From assembly GCA_046351455.1 (NCBI GenBank), contig JAXLYM010000008.1:124001-188000 (forward strand): a stretch of DNA of 64,000 nucleotides. The letters are read 5' to 3'. Made by a program: the position numbers and the translations under genes. Below the pieces are notes generated by a model that worked only from the letters and a program-made list of their open reading frames with translations, searched no databases and was not told the DNA's origin. How positions within the stretch are numbered: position 1 is the first letter of the stretch; every line of letters starts with the position of its first letter. Below, one piece after another: positions 36,417-44,361 of the stretch. The DNA comes from JADJRH01 sp046351455. Its GTDB lineage: Bacteria; Myxococcota_A; Polyangia; Polyangiales; Polyangiaceae.

Positions 36417-37442
36417 ATGAGCGAAGAAGGGAACATCGAGTTCAAGGTCGCGATTCTGGGCCCGCGGCGCGTCGGCAAGACGTCGCTGATCACGGCCCTC
36501 CTCTCCGAATCGCAGAAGCTCCTCGCCGGAACCCCGGTGTCGATCGCGCCTGTCGGCACGACGGAGGCCCGCATCGCGCAGCACAAGAACGACCTTCGAG
36601 GATCGCTCTTGGCGGGCGAATTCCACCCCGGCGCGCTGGGCGGCACGCAGGCCCCGTTCACGTTCACCCTCGCGATGACGGTCAACAAGACGGGCATCGT
36701 GTGGGCGATCCTCGATTATCCGGGCGGCTGGCTCGACGCGCGCACCCGCGGCACCGAGAACGACTCCGAGTGGGAGCATTGCCGCAAGTGGATCTCGGAG
36801 AGCAGCGTGCTCCTCTTGCCGGTCGACGCCTCGGTGTTGATGGAGGCGACGCTCAAGCGCGAGAAGATCACCGCGCAGCACCTCTTGCAGGTGGGCCAGA
36901 CGGAGGAGCTCGCGCGCGAGTGGGCGAAGGGCCGCGCGGTCGCCCGTCAGCCCGCGTTGCTCGTGCTCGCGCCCGTCAAGTGCGAGTCGTACTTCAACGA
37001 CAACGGCGGCCTCGTCGACAAGAACGAGGAGCTTTATCGCCGCGTGATGCAGACGTACAAGCCTGTCATCGACGCCGTCCGTCAGGAGCTGGCCGGCTCC
37101 ACGGGCCTGTCGGTGCAGTACCACCCGGTGGACACGTTCGGCTGTGTGGAGCTGCAAATGGCCGAGTGGCGCCCCACCGAGACGAACGGCGCGGCGAACG
37201 ACAGCTCCCCACTCCTCTTCGACGCGACGTACATCGTGCGCCCCCCGGGCCAGCCGACGCCGAAGGGCGCGGGCGGCATCCTCATCTCGATCTGCAAGCA
37301 GATCGTGGAGGCGCAGACCGGCAAGGGCCGCGGCTATCTGGCCGAGCTGTGGGCGTGGCTCACCGGCTCGAAGCGGCGCCTCCGCCAGGCGGTGGAGGAC
37401 CTCAGCAAGGCGGATCCGGGCTCCCGCGTGCGGATGCTGTGA
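36417..37442 (+). CDS. Second P-loop GTPase, TRAFAC-like
   Basis: 341 aa from ATG 36417; the preceding TGA and this ATG are separated by a single base. N-terminal VAILGPRRVGKTSLITAL is the P-loop (Gly17-Ser22 region), LDYPGGWLD is a G3-like DxxG and LLLPVDASVL follows as in Ras-like proteins. LVLAPVKCESYF may replace the NKxD motif. The last ~100 residues (ATYIVRPPGQPTPKGAGGIL) have no family I know. Together with the preceding large GTPase this makes a paired-GTPase operon, the arrangement of some membrane-remodelling and predicted conflict systems. Name deliberately left open. Confidence 0.72.
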   Translation: MSEEGNIEFKVAILGPRRVGKTSLITALLSESQKLLAGTPVSIAPVGTTEARIAQHKNDLRGSLLAGEFHPGALGGTQAPFTFTLAMTVNKTGIVWAILDYPGGWLDARTRGTENDSEWEHCRKWISESSVLLLPVDASVLMEATLKREKITAQHLLQVGQTEELAREWAKGRAVARQPALLVLAPVKCESYFNDNGGLVDKNEELYRRVMQTYKPVIDAVRQELAGSTGLSVQYHPVDTFGCVELQMAEWRPTETNGAANDSSPLLFDATYIVRPPGQPTPKGAGGILISICKQIVEAQTGKGRGYLAELWAWLTGSKRRLRQAVEDLSKADPGSRVRML

Positions 37443-37489
37443 GGGCCGGAGAGCGGTAGTCTTCGAAGGCAAAGCGTGGAGCAACTTCA

Positions 37490-38431
37490 ATGAGCCGTCG
37501 CGGAGAAGGAGAGGCGCCGGAGCCTGGAAAGGCCGCGACGTACCTCATGACGGCCGGCCTCGCGTCGGACGACTACCGCTTCCTCGGCCGCGCGCCGAAG
37601 GACCCGTTCTGGCGCAGGTATGCTGAATACACCAGCTTCGAGCGCCCGACGGCCATCTTGCTCGGGAGGGCCGAGACGTTCCGACTCTACCTCTCCGGCA
37701 TCGTGAGCGCGCGCCGCGACCGCACGAAGACGCCTCTCCGGTACACGCTCGTGCTGGAGGGCCCGACGCGCTCCCCGGCCGCTTCGTCGGCGTTGCGGGC
37801 GCTGGCGGCGTTCGTGTGCGACCTCGCGGAGATCGGCGCGGGCCCGATGGTGGTGGAGGCGTTCGGCCGCGCGCTCGACGTGGCCTTCCCGGAGCCGTAC
37901 GTGGAGAGCGCCCTCGCGGCGATGCGCGGCGGCCCCGCTTCGACGCGAGGCGGGGCGCGAGGGGGCGAGTCGGGCGCGGACCCGTTATCGGAGATCGAGA
38001 GTCGCGTCGCGCAGGCGATTGACATGCTGCCCCGGTCGGCGCCTTTCCAGGAGACGCCCGCGCGCTTCTTCTCCGGGGGCCGCGCGTCGATGGCGGCGCG
38101 CTCTCAGTTCCTCGGACTGGCCGCGCGGTTGCTGGAGGATGGAGAGCCTGGTTCGGCCTTGGTGGTCAATCTGGCCTCGCGGGATCATCTGGAGTCGCTC
38201 GGCGCCGGGGAGCAGGCGTGCGCGGTGTTGTTCGCGGGCGAGGCCGGGGAGGAGGTGCGGTCGGAGCCGGTGGAGGGCCCTCCAAAAAAAGGATTTCCCG
38301 GTTCCCCGAAAGGCCTCCTGCTCCGGCGGGAGGCGCAGGCGGAGCCGGGTTGGTCGATACCGCGACTGGGACAGCTCCTGTGGGGAGCCCTCCGCACGGT
38401 GCGGGACTGGTTCACCCGCGTGAGATCCTGA
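37490..38431 (+). CDS. Protein of unknown function in the GTPase operon
   Basis: 313 aa from ATG 37490. No signal peptide. The N-terminal ~90 residues have a globular, conserved look (LASDDYRFLGRAPKDPFWRR; SARRDRTKTPLRYTLVLEG). A charged Arg/Gly linker follows at about 145-165, then a helical segment (SEIESRVAQAIDMLPRSAPF), a short alpha/beta domain (LVVNLASRDHLESLGAGEQA) and an amphipathic C-terminal tail (QLLWGALRTVRDWFTRV) that could lie on membranes. A GTPase regulator or effector is inferred only from position 47 bp after the second GTPase. The end overlaps the next small gene in another frame. Confidence 0.6.
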   Translation: MSRRGEGEAPEPGKAATYLMTAGLASDDYRFLGRAPKDPFWRRYAEYTSFERPTAILLGRAETFRLYLSGIVSARRDRTKTPLRYTLVLEGPTRSPAASSALRALAAFVCDLAEIGAGPMVVEAFGRALDVAFPEPYVESALAAMRGGPASTRGGARGGESGADPLSEIESRVAQAIDMLPRSAPFQETPARFFSGGRASMAARSQFLGLAARLLEDGEPGSALVVNLASRDHLESLGAGEQACAVLFAGEAGEEVRSEPVEGPPKKGFPGSPKGLLLRREAQAEPGWSIPRLGQLLWGALRTVRDWFTRVRS

Positions 38432-38844
38432 CGGAGGCGGCCGACCATTTCGCCGAGCTGTCGCGCACGGTGGTGACGCGCGCGGTGGAGACCGTGGTGG
38501 AGCCCATCGCGGACGAGGGCATCAAGCTCGCCGGCGAGGGCATCAAGCTCGCGACGGAGGGCGTGAAGCTCGCGACGGAGAGCGTGAAGCTGGCCGGCGA
38601 GGGCATGAAGCTGGCCGGAGAGGGCGCCAAGATCGCGCAGGGCATGTTGCGCCGAGTGCTCCGGCCCCGGAGGGACGAGGTCCGTCGAGACGAGCCGCGC
38701 CGCGAAGAGCCGCCCCGCAGCGACCGCCGGAGCGAGCCTCCCCCCGAGCCGAAGCGCGACGAGCTCAAGGGCGACGATCCCAAGCGCGACGACCCGAAAC
38801 CGGAGGAGAAGAACCCCTCTCCGGAGCCCCCGAAGAAGAGCTGA
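38380..38844 (+). CDS. Small protein with synuclein-like amphipathic heptads
   Basis: About 154 aa if begun at GTG 38380; no ATG is available in this frame nearby and a GTG at 38218 is also open. From about residue 35 six consecutive heptads of the form EGIKLAG/EGVKLAT (bases 38516-38640) predict one long amphipathic helix, Lys and Glu on one face and Ile/Leu/Val/Ala on the other, much like the repeats of membrane-binding synucleins though heptad rather than 11-mer. A charged Arg/Asp/Glu/Pro/Lys tail follows. The repeat pattern, charge periodicity and codon use argue it is real, though the start is uncertain and overlaps the end of the 313-aa gene. Confidence 0.55.
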   Translation: MGSPPHGAGLVHPREILTEAADHFAELSRTVVTRAVETVVEPIADEGIKLAGEGIKLATEGVKLATESVKLAGEGMKLAGEGAKIAQGMLRRVLRPRRDEVRRDEPRREEPPRSDRRSEPPPEPKRDELKGDDPKRDDPKPEEKNPSPEPPKKS

Positions 38845-38867
38845 GACCAGGCGAGAGCCGAAGATGC

Positions 38868-41411
38868 TCAGGCGCTCCGCACAAGCCGTATCCCAACCGC
38901 GCTGAAGCGCTCTGCCGGACCGGCGGCGAACCTGCCCGCGGCGCGGCACATCGCGGGCGGCGCCGCCATGTAGCTCCCCCCGCGGAGCGCCCGTAGCCCG
39001 GAGTCCGAGAGGTCAGCTCGCTTCACGAGGGCCATCTCCCCGGAGGGCGACGGCCCCTCGGGGGTCCACACCTCGGCGCACCAGTCGCGCACGTTCCCCG
39101 CGAGGCCTCGAATCCCATAGGGGCTCTCGTCGGTGGCATAGTCCTCGATCGGAGCGAGCTTCGCCGGCCCCGGCCGACTGCTGACCATGTTGGCCCAGGT
39201 GGTCTCCGGCTCGTCCCCCCACGGAAAGAAGCGACCATCCACGCCGCGCGTCGCCTTCTCACGCTCCTCTTCCCCCGGGAGTCGCCACGGACGGCCCTCT
39301 CTCTGTGCGAGCCAGTCGGCGTACGCGGCGGCTCCGAGCCAGCTCACCGACGTGACAGGGTAGCGCGCCGCGTCCACAGGCATGCTCGGCCCCGGCTGGA
39401 ACTGCCCCTCTGCGCCGCGCACGAACAAGGGCACGCCCACCTCCGCGGACACCGCACGAGCCGCGCGCGGACAGACCGATTCGGCCTCGCTCTCGCGCCC
39501 GCAAAGGAGGAGATCGTTCATGAACGCGAGGTACGCCGCCATCGTCACCGGGTGGCGCATCATCACGAATCCATCGCAGAAGCGGCGCCGCCGAGGCAGG
39601 CTCTCGCTCGCGGCCGGATCGCCCCCCGACACGAACCATCCCGGCGGGACGAACACCTCGTCTTCCCCGATCTCGTCCTCGCGGAGCAGCCGGATCACGT
39701 GAGGCGCCGAGCCTCCGGGCCGCGCGCCGTCCCAGCGCTCCCCGCGCCCGACGAAGACCGGATACCGCATCTCGCGACGCCCCTCCGCGCGCACCACGAG
39801 GAGGTAGCTGCCTTTGGGGAGCGTGACAGTCAGGAGCGGAGTCTTCCCGAGCGGCCCCACGATCTCGGCTCGCAGCGTCCGACGATGCTCCACGTACCGA
39901 TAGAGGGTCACCTCCGCGCCCTCCGGATCCGTCACCAGCGAAAGCGCCCCGTCCCCGCGCAGGATCGCCGCGCGTCGTCCCCGTGACTGGCCCTTGAGGA
40001 GGAGCTCCGCCCGCGCGGCGCGGTCCCAATCGCGGGCCTCTTCGGCGGCGACGAGATCCGCGACGTACACGTCCGTGAGCGCCTCTTCGGCCTCCGCGAG
40101 ATCCGGCGCCTCCCGCAGCGCCTCCCGCAGCGTCTCGCGATACGACTCCTCCCCGAGCGCGACGGCCCGATCGAGCGCACGGGCCTCGTCTTCGAGCGCC
40201 CACGCAGGGGCCTTGTCTCCCTCCGGCGCGAACAGTGGGAGCGCCGAGAGCGCCGCGCGGGCCTCTTCGTGAAGCGCGCGCGCCTCAGCCTTCTGCGCTC
40301 CGAGCGACGCCTCCATCGAGCGGGCCTGTTGCACCTTCCGGAGGGCGCGCTCCCTTCGCCGGGCGCCGTCCAGATACCGATGCACCTCCTCGGCGAGGGC
40401 GCGCGCGTCGGGCGGCCGGTCCGCGATCTCGCGGGCCATCGCGCGCTCGCAGATCGCGATCAGATCCTCCGACACCGCGCCTCGACAGCGCGACAGGAGC
40501 GGCGGCGGCGGCCCTGCCAGGACCTCTGCCCAGATCGCGGCGGGCGACCCTCGATGAGGAGCCTCCCCGCAGAGGATCGTATACAAGATAGCTCCGAGCG
40601 CGTAGACATCGCTCGCCGGCCCCACGCGCGCGACGTCTCCGCGGGCTTGCTCCGGCGGCATGTAGGCCGGCGTGCCGAGGACGCTCCCCGCGAGCGTGCC
40701 GTGCCCGACGAGCGCCCTGCCCGAGCCGGACAGCCCCTCCATCGCGAACCCCCGCGCGATCCCCCAGTCCAGGACCCGCACCTCGCCCAGGTCGCCGATC
40801 ATCACGTTGTCGGGCTTCAAATCGCGGTGCACGACCCCTTCCCCGTGCGCGTAGGCGACGGCCTCGCAGGCGCGGACCCACGCGTCGATCACGCGGCTCT
40901 GCGTCTCGATTCGAGGGGCCTCCCGCTCGTGGTGGAGCGCTCGAATCACGGCTCCGAGGGTGCGCCCCCGCACGCGCATCATCGTGAACCACAAGAGTCC
41001 GTCCGGCAGAGCTCCGCAGTCGTAGACTGGCACGATCCCCGGGTGCTGGAGCTGCGCGGTGAGCCGCGCCTCCGCGAGGAACCGCGCGCGGGAAGACTCG
41101 GTGTCTCCGATCTCCGGGGGGAGCAGCTTCATCGCCAGCTCGCGGCCGAGGACGCGATCGCGCACGAGCCGGACCTCCCCCATCCCCCCGCGACCCAAGA
41201 GCCCCAGATCTTCGTATCGCTCCCAGGGCCAGGCCGCCTCGGGGGCGGACAAGCCTCCATCGTCCGCGCGGCTCGCGGGCGCGTCCTCGGCCTCGACGGG
41301 AGCCGTCATGTCGAGGAGACCGCCCCGCGGCTCACAGGCCGCCGCGAGCGCGTCCGTGGGGAGACCGAGCTCTCTCGCCAGCTTCTGGAGGGTCTCTTTC
41401 GGCGCGGCCAT
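38868..41411 (-). CDS. Ser/Thr protein kinase fused to a formylglycine-generating-enzyme domain
   Basis: 847 aa from ATG 41411. Kinase domain from about 66 to 345: glycine loop LLGRGGMGEV, Lys95 in LAMKLL, HRDLKPDN with Asp197, DWG (215-217) in place of DFG, and TPAYMPPEQA. A helical region (~350-480, KVQQARSMEASLGAQKAEAR) and a PEGA-like beta segment (~490-560) follow. The C-terminal ~240 residues are an FGE-sulfatase-type (SUMF1) domain: FVPPGWFVSGGDPAASES, WRLPGEEEREKATRGVDGRF, YGIRGLAGNVRDWCAEVW, LRGGSYMAAPPAMCRAAGRF and FSAVGIRLVRS. DWG in these kinase-FGE proteins is common. Kinase-FGE fusions are typical of myxobacteria and planctomycetes; the FGE fold often acts as a binding module. 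Divergent from the FHA gene, starts 50 bp apart. Confidence 0.9.
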   Translation of the reverse strand: MAAPKETLQKLARELGLPTDALAAACEPRGGLLDMTAPVEAEDAPASRADDGGLSAPEAAWPWERYEDLGLLGRGGMGEVRLVRDRVLGRELAMKLLPPEIGDTESSRARFLAEARLTAQLQHPGIVPVYDCGALPDGLLWFTMMRVRGRTLGAVIRALHHEREAPRIETQSRVIDAWVRACEAVAYAHGEGVVHRDLKPDNVMIGDLGEVRVLDWGIARGFAMEGLSGSGRALVGHGTLAGSVLGTPAYMPPEQARGDVARVGPASDVYALGAILYTILCGEAPHRGSPAAIWAEVLAGPPPPLLSRCRGAVSEDLIAICERAMAREIADRPPDARALAEEVHRYLDGARRRERALRKVQQARSMEASLGAQKAEARALHEEARAALSALPLFAPEGDKAPAWALEDEARALDRAVALGEESYRETLREALREAPDLAEAEEALTDVYVADLVAAEEARDWDRAARAELLLKGQSRGRRAAILRGDGALSLVTDPEGAEVTLYRYVEHRRTLRAEIVGPLGKTPLLTVTLPKGSYLLVVRAEGRREMRYPVFVGRGERWDGARPGGSAPHVIRLLREDEIGEDEVFVPPGWFVSGGDPAASESLPRRRRFCDGFVMMRHPVTMAAYLAFMNDLLLCGRESEAESVCPRAARAVSAEVGVPLFVRGAEGQFQPGPSMPVDAARYPVTSVSWLGAAAYADWLAQREGRPWRLPGEEEREKATRGVDGRFFPWGDEPETTWANMVSSRPGPAKLAPIEDYATDESPYGIRGLAGNVRDWCAEVWTPEGPSPSGEMALVKRADLSDSGLRALRGGSYMAAPPAMCRAAGRFAAGPAERFSAVGIRLVRSA

Positions 41412-41461
41412 GAGTCGACTTCCCCGTTGCGGCGGGGCGCGGTGGGATCGTAGGGTGCAAC

Positions 41462-42391
41462 ATGGCCGTTTTGAAGCACAATCCGAGCGGGCGCCGCGTC
41501 ACCTTGGCGGCTCGCTCGATCTTGGGGCGGGCCCAGGGGTGCGCGGTTCGACTCACCAGCACCGCGGCCTCCGGAGAGCACGCCGTGCTGTTCTGGGACG
41601 GGGCGAAATGGTCACTCCGCGATCTGGGCAGTCGCAACGGGACCTTCGTCGCGGGCCGCCGCCTGGGCCCCGCCGAGAGGTGCTTCGTCGACGTGAACGA
41701 GCCCTTCACCTTCGGGGACGACGCGGAGTGCTGGGTCCTCGAAGAGGCCGGTCCCCCGACGGCCAGCGCGCGCCACGTCGCGAGCGGAGAGGTGTGCAGC
41801 GCCGAGGAAGGCCTCATCGTCCTGCCGGAGCCGAACGACCCGCGCGTCACCCTCTCGGAGGATCGAGACGGACAGTGGTTGATCGAGACGGACGGCCCCG
41901 CGCGCCCCGCGGCGGACGGCGAGACGATCGAAGCAGGCGGCCTCTGGACACTTCGTATTCCACCCGCCGACCGCGGCTCCGCGGTCCCGACGACGACGTC
42001 TCCGAAGGGCAAGGACAAGCTCGCGGGGACGACCGTTCTCCGCTTCGACGTGAGCCGAGACGAGGAGTTCGTGAAGCTGTCGCTCGTGCACGGAGGCGCG
42101 GTGACGTCGCTCGGCGCGCGGGCGCACCACGATCTGCTGCTCGCGCTGGGGCGGGCCCGGTTGAGCGACGTCGAGCGCGGACTGCCGCTTGCGGAGCAAG
42201 GGTGGCTCTACGTGGAGGACCTCTTGTCGATGCTGCGCCTCGACCTGCACCACTTCAACGTCAACGTCTTCCGGGCGCGCCAGCACCTCGCGCGGGCGGG
42301 CATGATCGACGCCGGCTCGATCGTGGAGCGCCGCTCGACGACGCGCCAGATCCGGCTGGGGACCACGGCGATCGAGATCGAGCAACCCTGA
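41462..42391 (+). CDS. FHA-domain protein with C-terminal winged-helix-like region
   Basis: 309 aa. N-terminal FHA fold (~1-95) with GR at LGRAQGC, SxxH (ASGEHAVLF), and the LGSRNGTFVAG phosphothreonine-pocket motif. FHA domains bind phosphothreonine, so a product of the neighbouring kinase is a plausible partner. A second beta-rich segment (~95-195) and a C-terminal ~100 residues with a winged-helix look (YVEDLLSMLRLDLHHFNVNV; STTRQIRLGT) follow. The kinase-FGE gene is directly divergent (50 bp), suggesting joint control. The C-terminus could bind DNA, but this is inference. Confidence 0.85.
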   Translation: MAVLKHNPSGRRVTLAARSILGRAQGCAVRLTSTAASGEHAVLFWDGAKWSLRDLGSRNGTFVAGRRLGPAERCFVDVNEPFTFGDDAECWVLEEAGPPTASARHVASGEVCSAEEGLIVLPEPNDPRVTLSEDRDGQWLIETDGPARPAADGETIEAGGLWTLRIPPADRGSAVPTTTSPKGKDKLAGTTVLRFDVSRDEEFVKLSLVHGGAVTSLGARAHHDLLLALGRARLSDVERGLPLAEQGWLYVEDLLSMLRLDLHHFNVNVFRARQHLARAGMIDAGSIVERRSTTRQIRLGTTAIEIEQP

Positions 42392-42462
42392 AGCGCGGGA
42401 AGCACCCCGAGCTTTCGTTTCGAACCCGTGACTCGACCATTTCACCAGAGCGGAGAGCGACG

Positions 42463-43071
42463 ATGAACACCGAAGAGGTTGTTTCCGACAATTGGCTCCA
42501 AACACCACCCGAGGTGAAGATCGCCATCACCGACGGCAGAGGCATTCCGCAGATCAAGATCGTCTCCACCGGCGACACCGTCGGCGGGAGGGCCCTCTAT
42601 GCGTCCAACATGGAGTACTATCATACGAAGCACGCCGGCTGGAGCTTCGGGGACCTCGCGAACATCACGGTCGCGGAGCTCGACGAGGGGGACGCGGACA
42701 TCGACGCATGGGTCGATCGGACCGCGTACGACATGTCGTTCAGGTTCGCTCGGCCGAACCCGCAGTGGAACCGGGGAACGCGGACATCGACGCGGACATC
42801 GTACCTCTACTCCGCGGTGGACCCCGACGACGCCTCCAAGAAGATTGGCATCTTGATCGAGGAGACGGCCGGAGGCTTGATCGCGGTCGCCTTCTACAAG
42901 CAGGATCAAGCGCGGGCCGACGGCCAGCTCTGGGGGACCCACTCGGGGATCCCCATCCCCTGGACTCTGACGCGCGTGCAAGACGGGACCGGCAGGCCCA
43001 CCGTCGACCCTGCCTGGCTCGACGGCCGAGGCTCCTGGAGCGGCTGCTGGACGCTGATGGGCGCCCTGTGA
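42463..43071 (+). CDS. Hypothetical soluble protein
   Basis: 202 aa from ATG 42463, with CGGAGAGCG at 42451-42459 as the likely ribosome site. No signal peptide, membrane segment or recognised family. Trp- and Tyr-rich (about nine Trp), with a mid-protein stretch RNPQWNRGTRTSTRTSYL-like in character and a beta-rich look. Seventy-two bp after the FHA gene on the same strand, so it may belong to the same transcript. Direct repeats begin just after its stop. Confidence 0.6.
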   Translation: MNTEEVVSDNWLQTPPEVKIAITDGRGIPQIKIVSTGDTVGGRALYASNMEYYHTKHAGWSFGDLANITVAELDEGDADIDAWVDRTAYDMSFRFARPNPQWNRGTRTSTRTSYLYSAVDPDDASKKIGILIEETAGGLIAVAFYKQDQARADGQLWGTHSGIPIPWTLTRVQDGTGRPTVDPAWLDGRGSWSGCWTLMGAL

Positions 43072-43077
43072 GCCCCG

Positions 43078-43137
43078 TGTGACCGCCTGTCATCTCCCTT
43101 CGTAATTGCCTGTTATCTCGTGTGACCGCCTGTCATC
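43078..43137. repeat. Three direct repeats, candidate operator upstream of the epimerase operon
   Basis: TGTGACCGCCTGTCATC occurs at 43078-43094 and again at 43121-43137, and a degenerate TGCCTGTTATCTC lies between at about 43107. Spacing of the cores is about 24 and 21 bp, close to two helical turns, as in cooperative regulator sites. The last copy ends 77 bp before the ATG at 43215. The repeats might instead be remnants of a small duplication. Confidence 0.5.
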
Positions 43138-43214
43138 GACAGGCCACCTCCTCTGCCGCAGATTGGCGTGGTCGCGACGCTCCGCCGGTCGGCGGGCCCG
43201 ACAGAAGAGGTGCC

Positions 43215-44243
43215 ATGAGCCAGAGTCCCGAGAAGATCCTCGTCACCGGAGCCAGCGGCTTCATCGGAGGCCACGTGTGCGAGGCGCTCGCCCGAAGAGG
43301 CAAGAGCGTCCGAGCCATGGCCCGCCGGAGCAGCGATGTCTCCCAGCTCGACGGCGTCCCCGTCGACCTCGTCCACGCCGATCTCGGCGACCCCGCGAGC
43401 TTGGATCGCGCCTGTCAGGGCGTGGACACCGTCATTCACACCGCCGCGGCCGTCGGCAGCTTCGGGGAGTGGGACCATTTCTACGAGACAGGCGTGCTCG
43501 GCACGCAGCGCTTGATCGAAGCGGCCGTGAAGAACGGAGTCCCCCGCTTCATCCACCTGAGCTCCATCGCGGCGTACGGCCTCAAGGATCATCGCCGCCG
43601 CGTCGACGAGACGACCCCGTACGACCGGCGGCCGCAGGCCTGGAATCACTACGTCCGCGAGAAGGTGATGTCCGAGCAGATCCTCTGGAAGGCCCACGAG
43701 GAGCGGAAGATCCAGGCCACCAGCGTCCGCCCCTCGGTCGTGATCGGCGCGCGCGATCGGAACGCGATCCCTCGCCTCGTCGACCTCCTGCGACTGCCTG
43801 TCACGGCGCTGCCGGGGCGCCCCAACATGCGCTTTCCGGTGGTGTGCATCGACGACTGCGTGGACGCCGTGGTGCGCGCCGTCGAAGAGGATGTCTCGAT
43901 CGGGCGGGCGTACAACGTCTCCGGAGAGTCTCCGATCTCGCTCGCCGATTTCTTCGGGCTCATCGCGAAGCACTCCCACCTTCCGCCGCCGCGGCTCTAT
44001 CTGCCGACGAGCGTGATGATCCCCGCGGTCGGGATGCTCGAAGGCGCGTGGAAGCTGCTGAAGAGGCCGGGGGAGCCGGTGGCGACGCGGATCGCGATCG
44101 TGGTGTCCGGGTACGATTACGAGATCGACTGTTCGAAGACGAGGGCGGATCTCGGCTGGCGGCCCAAGGACGACTACGAGGCCGCCGTCGTGGCGGCGCT
44201 GCGGACGCCGAGCAAGGTGAAGCCGGGCAGCCTCTCCGCGTGA
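43215..44243 (+). CDS. NAD-dependent epimerase/dehydratase-family protein
   Basis: 342 aa from ATG 43215, with AAGAGG at 43204-43209. Extended SDR: Rossmann TGASGFIGGH at 11-20, HADLGDP, the stretch HTAAAVGSFGEW, LSSIAAYG and active-site YVREK (Tyr146, Lys150) with Ser116/117. This matches atypical/extended SDRs such as 3-beta-hydroxysteroid dehydrogenase- or dihydroflavonol reductase-like enzymes more than sugar epimerases. It is the first gene of a rightward run ahead of KAS III and two acyl-CoA dehydrogenases, so it may reduce a ketone intermediate of the same pathway. Substrate unknown. Confidence 0.85.
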   Translation: MSQSPEKILVTGASGFIGGHVCEALARRGKSVRAMARRSSDVSQLDGVPVDLVHADLGDPASLDRACQGVDTVIHTAAAVGSFGEWDHFYETGVLGTQRLIEAAVKNGVPRFIHLSSIAAYGLKDHRRRVDETTPYDRRPQAWNHYVREKVMSEQILWKAHEERKIQATSVRPSVVIGARDRNAIPRLVDLLRLPVTALPGRPNMRFPVVCIDDCVDAVVRAVEEDVSIGRAYNVSGESPISLADFFGLIAKHSHLPPPRLYLPTSVMIPAVGMLEGAWKLLKRPGEPVATRIAIVVSGYDYEIDCSKTRADLGWRPKDDYEAAVVAALRTPSKVKPGSLSA

Positions 44244-44361
44244 AGGCGACGTCCGCGCGATGATTTCATAAGAGACTCGATATCACCGGGAGGAGGACTC
44301 TTGATTGGAGAGCGAACGAGGAAGCGTTCATCGCCGGGCCGCGCCCGGACGAGGAGGACCC

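Noticed and set aside
38868..41411. Sulfatase-activating enzyme as main function
   Set aside because: No sulfatase is near, and the FGE domain is fused to a kinase; catalysis by the FGE part is not supported by inspection.
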